DNA from: a virus
Length of the DNA: 37,487 nucleotides
Reading direction: 5' to 3' (one strand)
Virus record (IMG/VR): IMGVR_UViG_3300031952_000062
Coordinates: 1-37,487 of that record
Of the stretch, positions 1 to 6,465 are shown one piece after another. Position numbers and translations under genes: made by a program. Positions within the stretch are counted from its first letter, which is position 1. Every line of letters starts with the position of its first letter. The notes beneath the pieces are model-generated. The model was not told the DNA's origin and did no database searches. It saw only the letters and a program-made list of their open reading frames with translations.

Positions 1-106
1 TGGATTGCTTATAGAACAGTGCAATCTGCACTATAAATAAAAATAAAAATATTTTACAAAAACAGTTGACAAATAAGACAAACTATACTATAATATATGT
101 GTAAGT
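1..106. repeat. Left copy of 106-bp terminal inverted repeat
   Basis: Positions 1-106 are the exact reverse complement of 37360-37465. The identity covers a small hairpin (AGTGCA at 18-23, TGCACT at 27-32), an AT-rich UP-like stretch, the whole promoter and the predicted transcription start, and breaks right after the GTAAGT at 101-106. The right copy is followed by 22 more bases to the window end. If the molecule is circular, the two copies form a giant inverted repeat with a 22-bp spacer and divergent promoters. If it is linear, these are inverted termini. Confidence 0.95.
42..101 (+). promoter_or_regulatory. Strong sigma70-type promoter, left end
   Basis: TTGACA at 66-71, a 17-bp spacer and TATAAT at 89-94, so transcription should start near the G at 101. 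Just upstream is AAAAATATTTTACAAAA, which fits the classical UP-element consensus for RNA polymerase alpha subunits. The transcript would begin GTAAGT, which can pair with ACTTAC at 122-127 to give a 5'-terminal hairpin before the first gene. Confidence 0.9.
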
Positions 107-140
107 GAGTGCGGGACATAAACTTACCAGGAGAAACAAA

Positions 141-401
141 ATGATAACAAGAATGATGAATGAAAATGATGCATATGAAGCAAGAGAAGCCGCTGAAGGC
201 TTCATCCTTGAAGATGGAATGATGTTTGCCCGCGTCCACGTCGAAAGCGACGAAGACGGATACGTTCTCGTTCCCGGCGGGATTAATCACATGACCGTCG
301 ATTATTCTAAGTTGTTTTCAATTTTTGATCTCGAAACAAAAACGTTAGTATATGAAGCATCATGCTCGCAAGACGAGTATGGTTTTATAGTAGAAAAATA
401 A
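141..401 (+). CDS. Small acidic protein, first gene of left-end operon
   Basis: An 86-residue protein I do not recognise. ATG at 141 is preferred over upstream in-frame starts because CAGGAG lies 7-8 bases ahead of it. The protein is acidic (EDG, ESDEDG) and looks like a compact soluble beta-rich fold. It is the first gene behind the left terminal promoter, about 40 bases from the predicted start site, so it is probably expressed at once on infection. Small proteins in this position are often host-takeover factors, but that is inference from position only. Confidence 0.75.
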   Translation: MITRMMNENDAYEAREAAEGFILEDGMMFARVHVESDEDGYVLVPGGINHMTVDYSKLFSIFDLETKTLVYEASCSQDEYGFIVEK

Positions 402-406
402 TATTT

Positions 407-445
407 CCACCTACCCGGCGGGGTGAAGTGATACGCCGGGAATAC
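407..445 (+). promoter_or_regulatory. Structured leader L1 (hairpin/pseudoknot)
   Basis: CCCGGCG at 414-420 pairs with CGCCGGG at 434-440. CACC just upstream (408-411) could pair with GGTG inside the loop, giving an H-type pseudoknot. An AAGGAG and the ATG at 461 follow. The same architecture recurs upstream of other small genes near both genome ends. Confidence 0.6.
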
Positions 446-460
446 CGGTAAGGAGAAAAC

Positions 461-763
461 ATGAAAAATAATTTTTTTTGGTTAAAAAAATATATGGCAA
501 AGTCGTACATTTTTCGGGAGAGATGGATAGGTCTTCCTAAAAAAGGTGTTGAAGGTTACTCATCTCGTCTCAACCACCTATTGCTTATTGAAAATGGTAG
601 TAAATATTTTATAAAAATTGGTGATGTTCTGGATGGAATCAGAACGGTTGGTATTACTGAAAAGCAATTCGTTCGAATGTTTCGAATTGAAATATTGAGA
701 CGTTTTTTTTTGTATTGTTTTTGGGGAGTAGAGAGTAATGAGTTCTCGAAACCGAAAAAGTAA
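461..763 (+). CDS. Hypothetical basic protein, 100 aa
   Basis: A basic, aromatic-rich 100-residue protein with no family I recognise. ATG 461 has AAGGAG 6 bases upstream. Its last codons lie in a 43-bp sequence (725-767) repeated exactly at 2393-2435 after the last gene of this operon. The carboxyl end may therefore have been exchanged, or the distal copy may be the scar of a lost gene. It sits between leaders L1 and L2 in the left-end operon. Confidence 0.6.
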   Translation: MKNNFFWLKKYMAKSYIFRERWIGLPKKGVEGYSSRLNHLLLIENGSKYFIKIGDVLDGIRTVGITEKQFVRMFRIEILRRFFLYCFWGVESNEFSKPKK

Positions 764-767
764 ACCC
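725..767 (+). repeat. 43-bp direct repeat, copy 1
   Basis: Identical to 2393-2435. This copy encodes the last codons of the 461-763 gene, its stop codon and the start of leader L2. Confidence 0.95.
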
Positions 768-798
768 TACCCGGCGGGGTGTCGGTCGCCGGGAATAC
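765..798 (+). promoter_or_regulatory. Structured leader L2
   Basis: CCCGGCG and CGCCGGG form a 7-bp stem, with a GGGT-containing loop that could pair with the upstream CCC. It is followed by AAAATGGAG and the start codon at 818. Its loop differs from L1 while the stem is identical. Confidence 0.55.
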
Positions 799-817
799 AA
801 AAAAAATGGAGACTAAC

Positions 818-1132
818 ATGAAAAAAAATGAAGTCAAGTACATAATTGAAAGGAAAGCAAGCGAGATAGATAGGATGGAGTTCAATCATATTATAACTGG
901 CGTAGAGGTAAGGGTTTTGTGGATTGAACGTAATGCGGAAAAGTTGCCACTTAACAAGAAGATTGACTCATCGGAGGCTAGACAAGACAGGATGAACCAA
1001 TTTCTTACCCAGGCTACAGGGTTATCTATTTCAGAGGTTGACGAGGTTTTATGGTGCGTCGATAATGGGAAATGGAACGAAAAAACTAAGGCCATAGCGC
1101 AGAAAGTTATTGACGCATATAATTCAAGATAA
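818..1132 (+). CDS. Hypothetical helical protein, 104 aa
   Basis: Unrecognised protein of 104 residues, mostly charged and predicted helical by composition. ATG 818 has GGAG 6 bases upstream. That GGAG is embedded in an in-frame ATG (806), so a form four residues longer, starting METN, is possible. The same ATGGAG arrangement precedes four other small genes here. Only the leader context links it to its neighbours. Confidence 0.65.
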   Translation: MKKNEVKYIIERKASEIDRMEFNHIITGVEVRVLWIERNAEKLPLNKKIDSSEARQDRMNQFLTQATGLSISEVDEVLWCVDNGKWNEKTKAIAQKVIDAYNSR

Positions 1133-1145
1133 TTTTATCAGAGCG

Positions 1146-1180
1146 CACCTACCCCGGCGGGGTGCCAGTTGCCGGGGAAC
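1146..1180 (+). promoter_or_regulatory. Structured leader L3
   Basis: CCCCGGC pairs with GCCGGGG around a 12-base loop carrying GGTG, which could pair with CACC at 1146-1149. Compared with L1 and L2 the stem has shifted composition but stays fully paired, which supports a conserved structure. Confidence 0.6.
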
Positions 1181-1199
1181 AAATCAAATGGAGACTAAC

Positions 1200-1403
1200 A
1201 TGACGAAGAATGAAGCCGTAACGGAAATAGTCAAGAGAAATGGAATATGGGAAGTTGTTGGAAAAAAAACCGGTATCATATATTTTTCAGGTACGCTTTT
1301 TGGTTGCTGCTCAGTAGGAGACGAATACGACTCCGAAGAAAAGGAAGTCAATGAAATGAAATCCAACCGAATTTCCACAAACGCACTGGCCGACCCATCA
1401 TAG
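1200..1403 (+). CDS. Hypothetical protein, 67 aa
   Basis: Small unrecognised protein. ATG 1200 has GGAG inside the ATGGAGACTAAC leader, and an in-frame ATG 12 bases upstream could add METN. The amino end (MTKNEAVTEIVKRNG) resembles those of other genes that follow the same leader type (MKKNEV..., MTKNEN...). The leader and the first codons may have been duplicated together and joined to different bodies. Confidence 0.6.
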   Translation: MTKNEAVTEIVKRNGIWEVVGKKTGIIYFSGTLFGCCSVGDEYDSEEKEVNEMKSNRISTNALADPS

Positions 1404-1412
1404 TTTATTCCA

Positions 1413-1450
1413 CACCTACCCCGGAGGGTGCAGTGATACCCGGGGAATAC
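1413..1450 (+). promoter_or_regulatory. Structured leader L4
   Basis: CCCCGG at the 5' side pairs with CCGGGG at the 3' side. CACC at 1413-1416 could pair with GGTG in the loop. AAGGAG and the ATG at 1467 follow. The loop sequence GCAGTGATA is shared with the leader at 27841-27877 at the opposite end. Confidence 0.6.
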
Positions 1451-1466
1451 AAAAAGGAGAAGCAAT

Positions 1467-1757
1467 ATGAACGACACAAAATACGCATGCGCAATACGTG
1501 ATTGTAAGTGGCTACACTCGCTAAACAAGAAAACGCAATTTGAGGTAATAATAGAGTCGGCGAAGCCAACAGTGTTATTACTGTGGCTCCAAACACATGA
1601 GATTGAAGTACCAGATATCGTGTGGTTAATTCTTGAAAAAATGAAAATTGACTTGCCAGCAGACAAGTCTGATATAGAGAAAGAGTTGTTGGATTGGCTT
1701 ACTTACATGGACGAAGAACAAAATAGGCACGAATATCAGGCGACAGGAGTATTATGA
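1467..1757 (+). CDS. Hypothetical protein, 96 aa
   Basis: Unrecognised 96-residue protein with two cysteines near the amino end and a helical middle (LLLWLQTHEIEVPDIVWLILEKM). ATG 1467 has AAGGAG 8 bases upstream. Its end overlaps a degenerate copy of the GC-rich leader (1757-1785), which precedes the alanine-rich gene. Confidence 0.65.
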   Translation: MNDTKYACAIRDCKWLHSLNKKTQFEVIIESAKPTVLLLWLQTHEIEVPDIVWLILEKMKIDLPADKSDIEKELLDWLTYMDEEQNRHEYQATGVL

Positions 1758-1801
1758 TCGACTGGGGTTATTGCCGGGAAACAAAAAATGGAGAAATAAA
1801 A

Positions 1802-2383
1802 ATGAAAATAACTAAAGAATATCTTCGTAAGCAAAATGCTTGCGAAGAATCATTAAAATTTGGCACCGAGCATGACATACTCGGTATGGAAGCTGTCCCG
1901 CTCATGGAACGATTGATTGAGCTTGAGGAAGTTGACTGGGCATTGTGGCTTTTGGTTCGAGTGATGAGCCGCAAGCAATGCATTGAATTTGCTTGCCACT
2001 GTGCGCGTTCTGTACTTCATATTTTTGAAGAACGTTTTCCGGGAGACGAACGGCCACGAAACACAATTGAACAAGCGGAGAAGTTTGGAACGCTAGACTT
2101 TGATGAAAAAATATGTAAAGCCTACGCCGCCAACGACGCCGACGACGCCGCCTACTACGCCGCCAAAGCCGCCACCAACGCCGCCTACTACGCCGCCAAC
2201 GACGCCAACGCCGCCAACGACGCCGCCGCCTACGACGCTAACTCCGCCTACGCCGCCTACGCCGCCAAAGCCGCCAACGCCGCCTACGCCTACGCATCCA
2301 AATGCGACAAAAAAGTAAAACTTGCCGATCTTGTCAGGATTGGAATAGATATGATAGGCAAAGTTTCAATCACTCATAGTTAG
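1802..2383 (+). CDS. Imm5-like alanine-rich protein, left copy
   Basis: A 193-residue protein in three parts: a conserved amino-terminal domain of about 100 residues (ALWLLVRVMSRKQCIEFACH, then a region reading FEERFPGDERPRNTIE), a low-complexity run of A, N, D and Y, and a conserved tail (KCDKKVKLADLVRIGIDMI). From memory the first part resembles the Imm5-type 'putative immunity protein' family, whose members also end in alanine-rich helices. No toxin gene is visible nearby, so the role is open. ATG 1802 follows GGAG at 1789-1792; an ORF running back to 1754 would read through the leader. A second copy lies inverted at 35902-36675, near-identical at both ends but with a different repeat length. 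Confidence 0.8.
   Translation: MKITKEYLRKQNACEESLKFGTEHDILGMEAVPLMERLIELEEVDWALWLLVRVMSRKQCIEFACHCARSVLHIFEERFPGDERPRNTIEQAEKFGTLDFDEKICKAYAANDADDAAYYAAKAATNAAYYAANDANAANDAAAYDANSAYAAYAAKAANAAYAYASKCDKKVKLADLVRIGIDMIGKVSITHS
2120..2300 (+). repeat. GC-rich triplet low-complexity tract (short version)
   Basis: Built almost entirely from GCC codons alternating with AAC, GAC and TAC, so it stands out as GC-rich in an AT-rich genome. It encodes the Ala/Asn/Asp/Tyr run of the left Imm5-like protein. A same-strand shadow frame reads Pro/Thr and is not a gene. The right-end homologue has a tract about twice as long. Confidence 0.9.
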
Positions 2384-2392
2384 GATATAAAC

Positions 2393-2435
2393 GGAGTAGA
2401 GAGTAATGAGTTCTCGAAACCGAAAAAGTAAACCC
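2393..2435 (+). repeat. 43-bp direct repeat, copy 2
   Basis: Exact copy of 725-767, here after the last gene of the left operon and not part of an intact gene. It runs into a decayed GC-rich leader-like hairpin (CCCCACC at 2433-2439, GGTGGGG at 2452-2458), so it looks like a gene end plus leader whose following gene was lost. Confidence 0.9.
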
Positions 2436-2451
2436 CACCCGGAGCTAATCA

Positions 2452-2472
2452 GGTGGGGGGGGGTTGGTTGGG
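2452..2472 (+). other. G-rich tract with G-quadruplex potential
   Basis: A run of nine G residues (2455-2463) is followed by TTGGTTGGG, giving several G runs on the plus strand at the convergent point between the left operon and the lysis genes. It might pause polymerases or fold as a quadruplex. The homopolymer length may also be an assembly error. Confidence 0.35.
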
Positions 2473-2488
2473 TTAAATCTAATAAGCC

Positions 2489-2550
2489 AAAACCGGGGTC
2501 CTCATTGCTATCATACCCCGGAAGATAGAGAGTGATAAAACAAAAATGAT
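2489..2550 (-). ncRNA. Candidate small antisense RNA with own promoter
   Basis: The minus strand has TTGACA at 2584-2579, a 16-bp spacer and TATACT at 2562-2557, so a transcript should start near 2550. No minus-strand gene follows. About 30 bases on, CCGGGGT (2521-2515) pairs with ACCCCGG (2499-2493) and is followed by TTTT, a weak intrinsic terminator. Promoter plus terminator would give an RNA of about 60 nt. If termination leaks, the product is antisense to the Imm5-like gene. Confidence 0.35.
2493..2521 (-). terminator. Weak intrinsic terminator
   Basis: A seven-base-pair GC stem, CCGGGGT/ACCCCGG, is followed on the minus strand by TTTTGG. It could end late transcripts after the lysis genes, or the short RNA from 2550. 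The U-tract is short, so efficiency is doubtful. Confidence 0.4.
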
Positions 2551-2556
2551 ACCTAT

Positions 2557-2584
2557 AGTATAATCTTTTTTTTGTATTTGTCAA
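2557..2584 (-). promoter_or_regulatory. Minus-strand promoter downstream of holin-like gene
   Basis: TTGACA, 16-bp spacer, TATACT. It starts only 3 bases past the stop of the holin-like gene and points into the convergent plus-strand operon, so it cannot serve the holin-like gene. Confidence 0.5.
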
Positions 2585-2586
2585 TA

Positions 2587-2982
2587 CTATCTTGAAAAAA
2601 ATAATTTTATTATTCCTGCTGATGCTCCCAATAAACCCAATGCCCCACCAATCACCCAAAAAAAACCTTTGATTTTTTCAATTATCTCGGAATTTTCTTT
2701 TGTTTTTTGAGCCACTCCGGGATTGATTCCGTCCCCCATCATTAACATTTTTAGGTCCCTCGATATCTTTGTTAATTCGGAAAGGTTGGCTTCCATTTTT
2801 GAAATCATCGATAATATAGAAGCAGGTCCAGTATCGATTATTGACGCCTTGATGGTTGGATACGTTGTGACAAGGTCGGATAGAATCCTGAATGCACCAG
2901 TCTGGTCTTGCAGTTCTATCTTCTGAGCAATATCACATGTTTGCTTACAGTCTTGTTTTTTATTTTGAGCCATTTTTGCCAT
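2587..2982 (-). CDS. Holin-like protein (XhlA-type topology)
   Basis: A 131-residue protein with a long charged/amphipathic amino part and one hydrophobic segment at the very end (FFWVIGGALGLLGASAGIIK), then a short basic tail. This topology matches XhlA-like hemolysin/holin proteins, in which a cytoplasmic helix precedes a carboxyl-terminal membrane anchor. It follows the lipoprotein gene directly, overlapping its 3' end, at the end of the late operon, as expected for lysis. ATG 2982 is preferred to the upstream TTG (2994) because a GGA lies just ahead. It could instead be another small membrane protein. Confidence 0.6.
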   Translation of the reverse strand: MAKMAQNKKQDCKQTCDIAQKIELQDQTGAFRILSDLVTTYPTIKASIIDTGPASILSMISKMEANLSELTKISRDLKMLMMGDGINPGVAQKTKENSEIIEKIKGFFWVIGGALGLLGASAGIIKLFFSR

Positions 2983-3181
2983 CCGGTATTCCAATTATGG
3001 GCCTAACGAATCCTGGAATAATCTCCGGGAATAGGACGTTAAGAAAATTCAACGCGTAATACGCGGCATCATATGCCGTTTTCAATTGAACCTCAAATTT
3101 TTCAGGGTTCTTTTGAATTGAAGCACACCCGGAAAAAAAAAGCATTAAAACCAGCACAAAAACTGTTAAATTTCGTTTCAT
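2960..3181 (-). CDS. Small lipoprotein, Rz1-like or exclusion protein
   Basis: 73 residues beginning MKRNLTVFVLVLMLFFSGC: a basic start, a hydrophobic core and a lipobox (FSGC), so it should be cleaved by signal peptidase II and lipidated at that cysteine. AAAGGAG lies 6-7 bases before ATG 3181. Lipoproteins next to holins in phages of diderm bacteria are often the outer-membrane spanin (Rz1). This one is not proline-rich, so superinfection exclusion is an alternative. It is the first gene after structured element copy 1. Confidence 0.7.
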   Translation of the reverse strand: MKRNLTVFVLVLMLFFSGCASIQKNPEKFEVQLKTAYDAAYYALNFLNVLFPEIIPGFVRPIIGIPDGKNGSK

Positions 3182-3212
3182 GTAAACTCCTTTTTTTAAA
3201 ATCGTTATAAAT

Positions 3213-3373
3213 TCAATGTCCACACACTTTATAAAACAACTTTGTTTTATCGAAGTGTAGCGGGGTTATCGTAAAAATACAAATCGATACAAGACAATCT
3301 AAGCGTTTATCAATATGTTTTGTTATTTAAAAACTGCAACGTCTAAAATTGGCTCATATCGATTTATAAACAT
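3213..3373 (-). repeat. 161-bp structured intergenic element, copy 1
   Basis: Near-identical to 33827-33987 and related to 10717-10863. It lies between the tail gene ending at 3383 and the lipoprotein gene, reading in the same direction. In minus-strand sense it has a long imperfect stem (9 bp of AAATCGATA/TATCGATTT plus 11 more positions with G-U pairs), a conserved internal loop and a second hairpin near the ribosome binding site. A C-G pair here (3237/3244) is T-A in copy 3. Confidence 0.85.
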
Positions 3374-3382
3374 TGTCTATTT

Positions 3383-5650
3383 TTAGTCAGGTGGATAAAC
3401 TTTGTCGTACATCAATTTTCCATTGACACCGAAAAAAGTATTTTGCAGGGTCTGTTGTGTACAATTTGCACCGCCAGCTCCCCAGGGGTTTCCGTGATGC
3501 AATGCGAATTCCTGAAATGAACCGGTTGTATATTCTGTTGTGGCAAGCCCAAACACCCTAAGCGCTCCAACAGTCAACCCCGCATTGTATGAGCTGCCGG
3601 AATTCTGAGTGGAAGATATAATCCTGACCCCATCCTTGTATAGAGATATTTCCGTATTATTTCCATTTTTTTTCAAATACAATATGATGTGGCTCCACAC
3701 TCCAGCAACCAATCCGCTACTTATCGCCGAAATCCCAAAGTCTTGGACCGCATTCGTTTGTTTTGCAATACTTAGGTATCCGGTCGTAGCGAGCATTCGG
3801 AGAGCATAGAAATCTCTTTGAGTGTCTTCTCTCCCAACAGAAAATATTCTTTGATTTGAAGCGATTGAAAGGGGTCTGAATAGAAATGAAAATGAAATTT
3901 CATTTCTATCCGGCATACTTCCAATTTTGTCAAACGATGCTTGCGGTACAGTTATGTATGCATCTACTGCATTTGACCTCCATGACACCAGGTTTAGAGC
4001 GGTTGCATCAGTGAACTGCTTTACGTTCGAATTCGTTATTGAATTATTTCCGAGCGGACCAAGGGAGTGGTCGCAAAAATTGACAACCTCATTTCCCTCA
4101 GACTGGATAGAAAGTTGGCAGGTATAGTCCATCAATGCATGCTTGGTCACGTCCCAAAGAATTAGAACGCACGTGCCGGAATTTACGTTCCTTCGAATTC
4201 GGAGAATGCAATATTTCCGATTCACGGTTCCGGCGGAAATATCCTTGACATCCGCCATTTCAACGATATCACCTGGAAGCAAGGTGTATGGGAAACTTGA
4301 GTCTACCAGGGAAATCGACGTTTCGATGTAAGGTATATGTTTTTCCGCAAGTATGTATTTTTGCATATTGCAAGAATGGGTTTTGATATATGCAAACCTT
4401 AGGTCTTCATGAACGTGATGCGTTTTAAATTTCGAAATTGACCAGGACTTGTCCGGGGTATTGTCCGATTCGTAAAATAAAGCTTTTCCTTGAATGTTTT
4501 GGTAGCCCCAAAATCCTTCAATATCGTTTTTGATATCCTCTTCAATCGTCCGTGAGTAATTGAATGAAACGATATCCGAAGGAAAAATTTTATGGACCGA
4601 GGTTATATTTCCAGGTTCAATTGCGATCAATTCTAATTTTCCAATTGCGTTCACTCGAACCATACAGGAAAATGAATCTTGAAACATTTTCAAGACTTCC
4701 GCAGCAGACTGATCACCTTGCTGCGAAAACGCGACGGATAGGTCTGAACCTGACTGAAACTTTCTTCTTTGCAAAACAGCCAAAAACTCCTGATTAACCG
4801 CGGATGTTTCATCAATTTCCAAATCGGAACCAACCATTTTTAACATTTTTTTTAATGCAGTAATAGGGGTTAACCCTTTCCATCCGTATGTTGGCCAGCA
4901 TTTTAATTCAGTGGGGAGAGAGTCTCCAGACGCATTGATTAGAACTCTCACAATCGACTGCCCGTTTATGTTCCTCGCTTCTTTCGTTACCGAAAAGTTA
5001 GGAACGTCAACGTCGCCCGTCTTCAATACTTTTGTTACAGTTTCGCTTCCATCCGTGGTTGGCGTGTCAAATGCGATATAAGTTTTATCGTTTCCAACCT
5101 GATTTACCTGGTACGCCGTTATGACACCTCCGGGATAATTTGCAGACACAGGGATTTTTGAAGTGTCGATAACTCCAACACCGAATGCTATATATTTACC
5201 AGCGTTCAGCCCTGCATTAGCGTATTCGCTTTCTGATATTTCATTTGAGAATGGATTTGAAAATACCTGATTTCTGTCTTGAATTTTAAGGTAAAAAATT
5301 CCATTTTCAACTCCTTTGTCCTTCACGAACCCCCTACAAATTGTGTTTGCATCGGAAAGGGTCCCGTCCGATTTTTTCTTCATGAACATAACGTCGATAT
5401 GATGAATATTCGCAAGCTCCGTTTGTATTTGCCAAAATGCCGCGTTATTGGTTTCGACAATTTTCAGCGTTATTTCGTTCGCCTCAAACTCCCCAACACT
5501 GGAAACAATCTCGAAGTTTTCCAGGATTGCACCGGTTAAAAATTGACGAACCGTACCATCGAAGTCAACTGACTCCGTGTCTCCGGTTGTCAGGTACTGA
5601 TACCCGCCGCCGGCAACAAATTTGATGTATATGAAAATTTCATTTGCCAT
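3383..5650 (-). CDS. Tail tip/hub protein with LamG-like receptor domain
   Basis: A 755-residue protein, last of the tail cluster. The first ~500 residues resemble a tail-hub protein (VDFDGTVRQFLTGAI near the start; GLTPITALKKMLKMVG around 270). Residues from about 580 (ISFSFLFRPLSIASNQRIFS, then GVWSHIILYLKKNG and EISLYKDGV) look like a laminin-G/concanavalin-type lectin fold, suitable for binding a surface glycan. The order, after tape measure and distal tail protein, fits a central tip or host-recognition role. Start ATG 5650 follows GGAGGT and abuts the stop of the upstream gene. The two-domain reading is by eye. Confidence 0.75.
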   Translation of the reverse strand: MANEIFIYIKFVAGGGYQYLTTGDTESVDFDGTVRQFLTGAILENFEIVSSVGEFEANEITLKIVETNNAAFWQIQTELANIHHIDVMFMKKKSDGTLSDANTICRGFVKDKGVENGIFYLKIQDRNQVFSNPFSNEISESEYANAGLNAGKYIAFGVGVIDTSKIPVSANYPGGVITAYQVNQVGNDKTYIAFDTPTTDGSETVTKVLKTGDVDVPNFSVTKEARNINGQSIVRVLINASGDSLPTELKCWPTYGWKGLTPITALKKMLKMVGSDLEIDETSAVNQEFLAVLQRRKFQSGSDLSVAFSQQGDQSAAEVLKMFQDSFSCMVRVNAIGKLELIAIEPGNITSVHKIFPSDIVSFNYSRTIEEDIKNDIEGFWGYQNIQGKALFYESDNTPDKSWSISKFKTHHVHEDLRFAYIKTHSCNMQKYILAEKHIPYIETSISLVDSSFPYTLLPGDIVEMADVKDISAGTVNRKYCILRIRRNVNSGTCVLILWDVTKHALMDYTCQLSIQSEGNEVVNFCDHSLGPLGNNSITNSNVKQFTDATALNLVSWRSNAVDAYITVPQASFDKIGSMPDRNEISFSFLFRPLSIASNQRIFSVGREDTQRDFYALRMLATTGYLSIAKQTNAVQDFGISAISSGLVAGVWSHIILYLKKNGNNTEISLYKDGVRIISSTQNSGSSYNAGLTVGALRVFGLATTEYTTGSFQEFALHHGNPWGAGGANCTQQTLQNTFFGVNGKLMYDKVYPPD

Positions 5651-6465
5651 TAAATTACCTCCGAAAATTTAAAATTTAATTCTTTGTCTATTTGGAGTCC
5701 CAACAATTCGTTTTTGTTAAGCCTGGGAGAAACTTGTGTCATTCCGCCATAATAAAACGGGTCTGAGGCTCCCAGGGATGGATAGAAAACGACTCTGTTT
5801 TCCATGCATATATTTTCAAGTTCATTCGCTTCCGCCAGAGTTCCAAAGTTTAGAAATTCACCCTCGAATGACTGAACCTGATTGACCAGGAATTTTGTTC
5901 CGAACTGGTTTTCAACTTCAATTCTCCTTGATAGGTTTCCAGCCTCAATCCCGGAGGCATAACCGAATGCCGGAGAAAAAACATTCGAACAATTAATCAC
6001 TTCCCCAACCTGGTAGACTGACTGAGCAAGTGAAGAATTTAAGTTTATTTTTATTCGAAATTGCTTGAAAGTTTTCGTCCCGGACGGAATTGCATAATTA
6101 ATTATATATGTATAGGCCGTCAACGTTCCAGAGTTGTTCTTTTTTCTTTTCGTAATTGTTTTTGTTAAAAATGTGGTACTGGTTACGTTGGCAAAATTGT
6201 CTGAACTCAATTGAAGTTCAAAACTATCACCGCCGACAATTGTACAATTTAAGTTTGAGTTTATCAAAAATACGCCTTCCGTTGAATATGTCGTTGTATT
6301 TCCCGCATCCCCAAAAGTGAGATATACATTTGCCGCTTTCGTAGCCTTCCAAATCCGTTGCGGGTCAAGCGTTATGACATTCGAAACGGGAAATCCGGTC
6401 AGCGATGATGTCGCCGTCGGGGTGAAAAGTTTTGCGTTATTTCCATAATATACTTTGTAATTCAT
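5650..6465 (-). CDS. Distal tail / baseplate protein
   Basis: 271 residues directly after the tape measure, where siphophages place the distal tail protein that joins tube to tip. The early segment FPVSNVITLDPQRIWKATKA, followed by NVYLTFGDAG, has the look of a galactose-binding (discoidin-like) fold that appears in several distal tail proteins. CAGGAG precedes ATG 6465, and the gene starts one base after the tape measure stop, so translation is probably coupled. Sequence support for the fold is modest; position is the stronger argument. Confidence 0.65.
   Translation of the reverse strand: MNYKVYYGNNAKLFTPTATSSLTGFPVSNVITLDPQRIWKATKAANVYLTFGDAGNTTTYSTEGVFLINSNLNCTIVGGDSFELQLSSDNFANVTSTTFLTKTITKRKKNNSGTLTAYTYIINYAIPSGTKTFKQFRIKINLNSSLAQSVYQVGEVINCSNVFSPAFGYASGIEAGNLSRRIEVENQFGTKFLVNQVQSFEGEFLNFGTLAEANELENICMENRVVFYPSLGASDPFYYGGMTQVSPRLNKNELLGLQIDKELNFKFSEVI

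Noticed and set aside
1184-1666. 160-codon minus-strand open frame opposite the left operon
   Set aside because: It spans two leaders and two plus-strand genes with good starts; no Shine-Dalgarno of its own, and composition reads as antisense.
3213-3373. 161-bp element considered as a small transposon (MITE)
   Set aside because: No target-site duplication or terminal inverted repeats at the shared borders, and all three copies have the same orientation and the same distance to a start codon.
3213-3373. 161-bp element considered as a self-cleaving ribozyme
   Set aside because: I could not find hammerhead core motifs (CTGATGA with GAAA) or another recognised ribozyme core.
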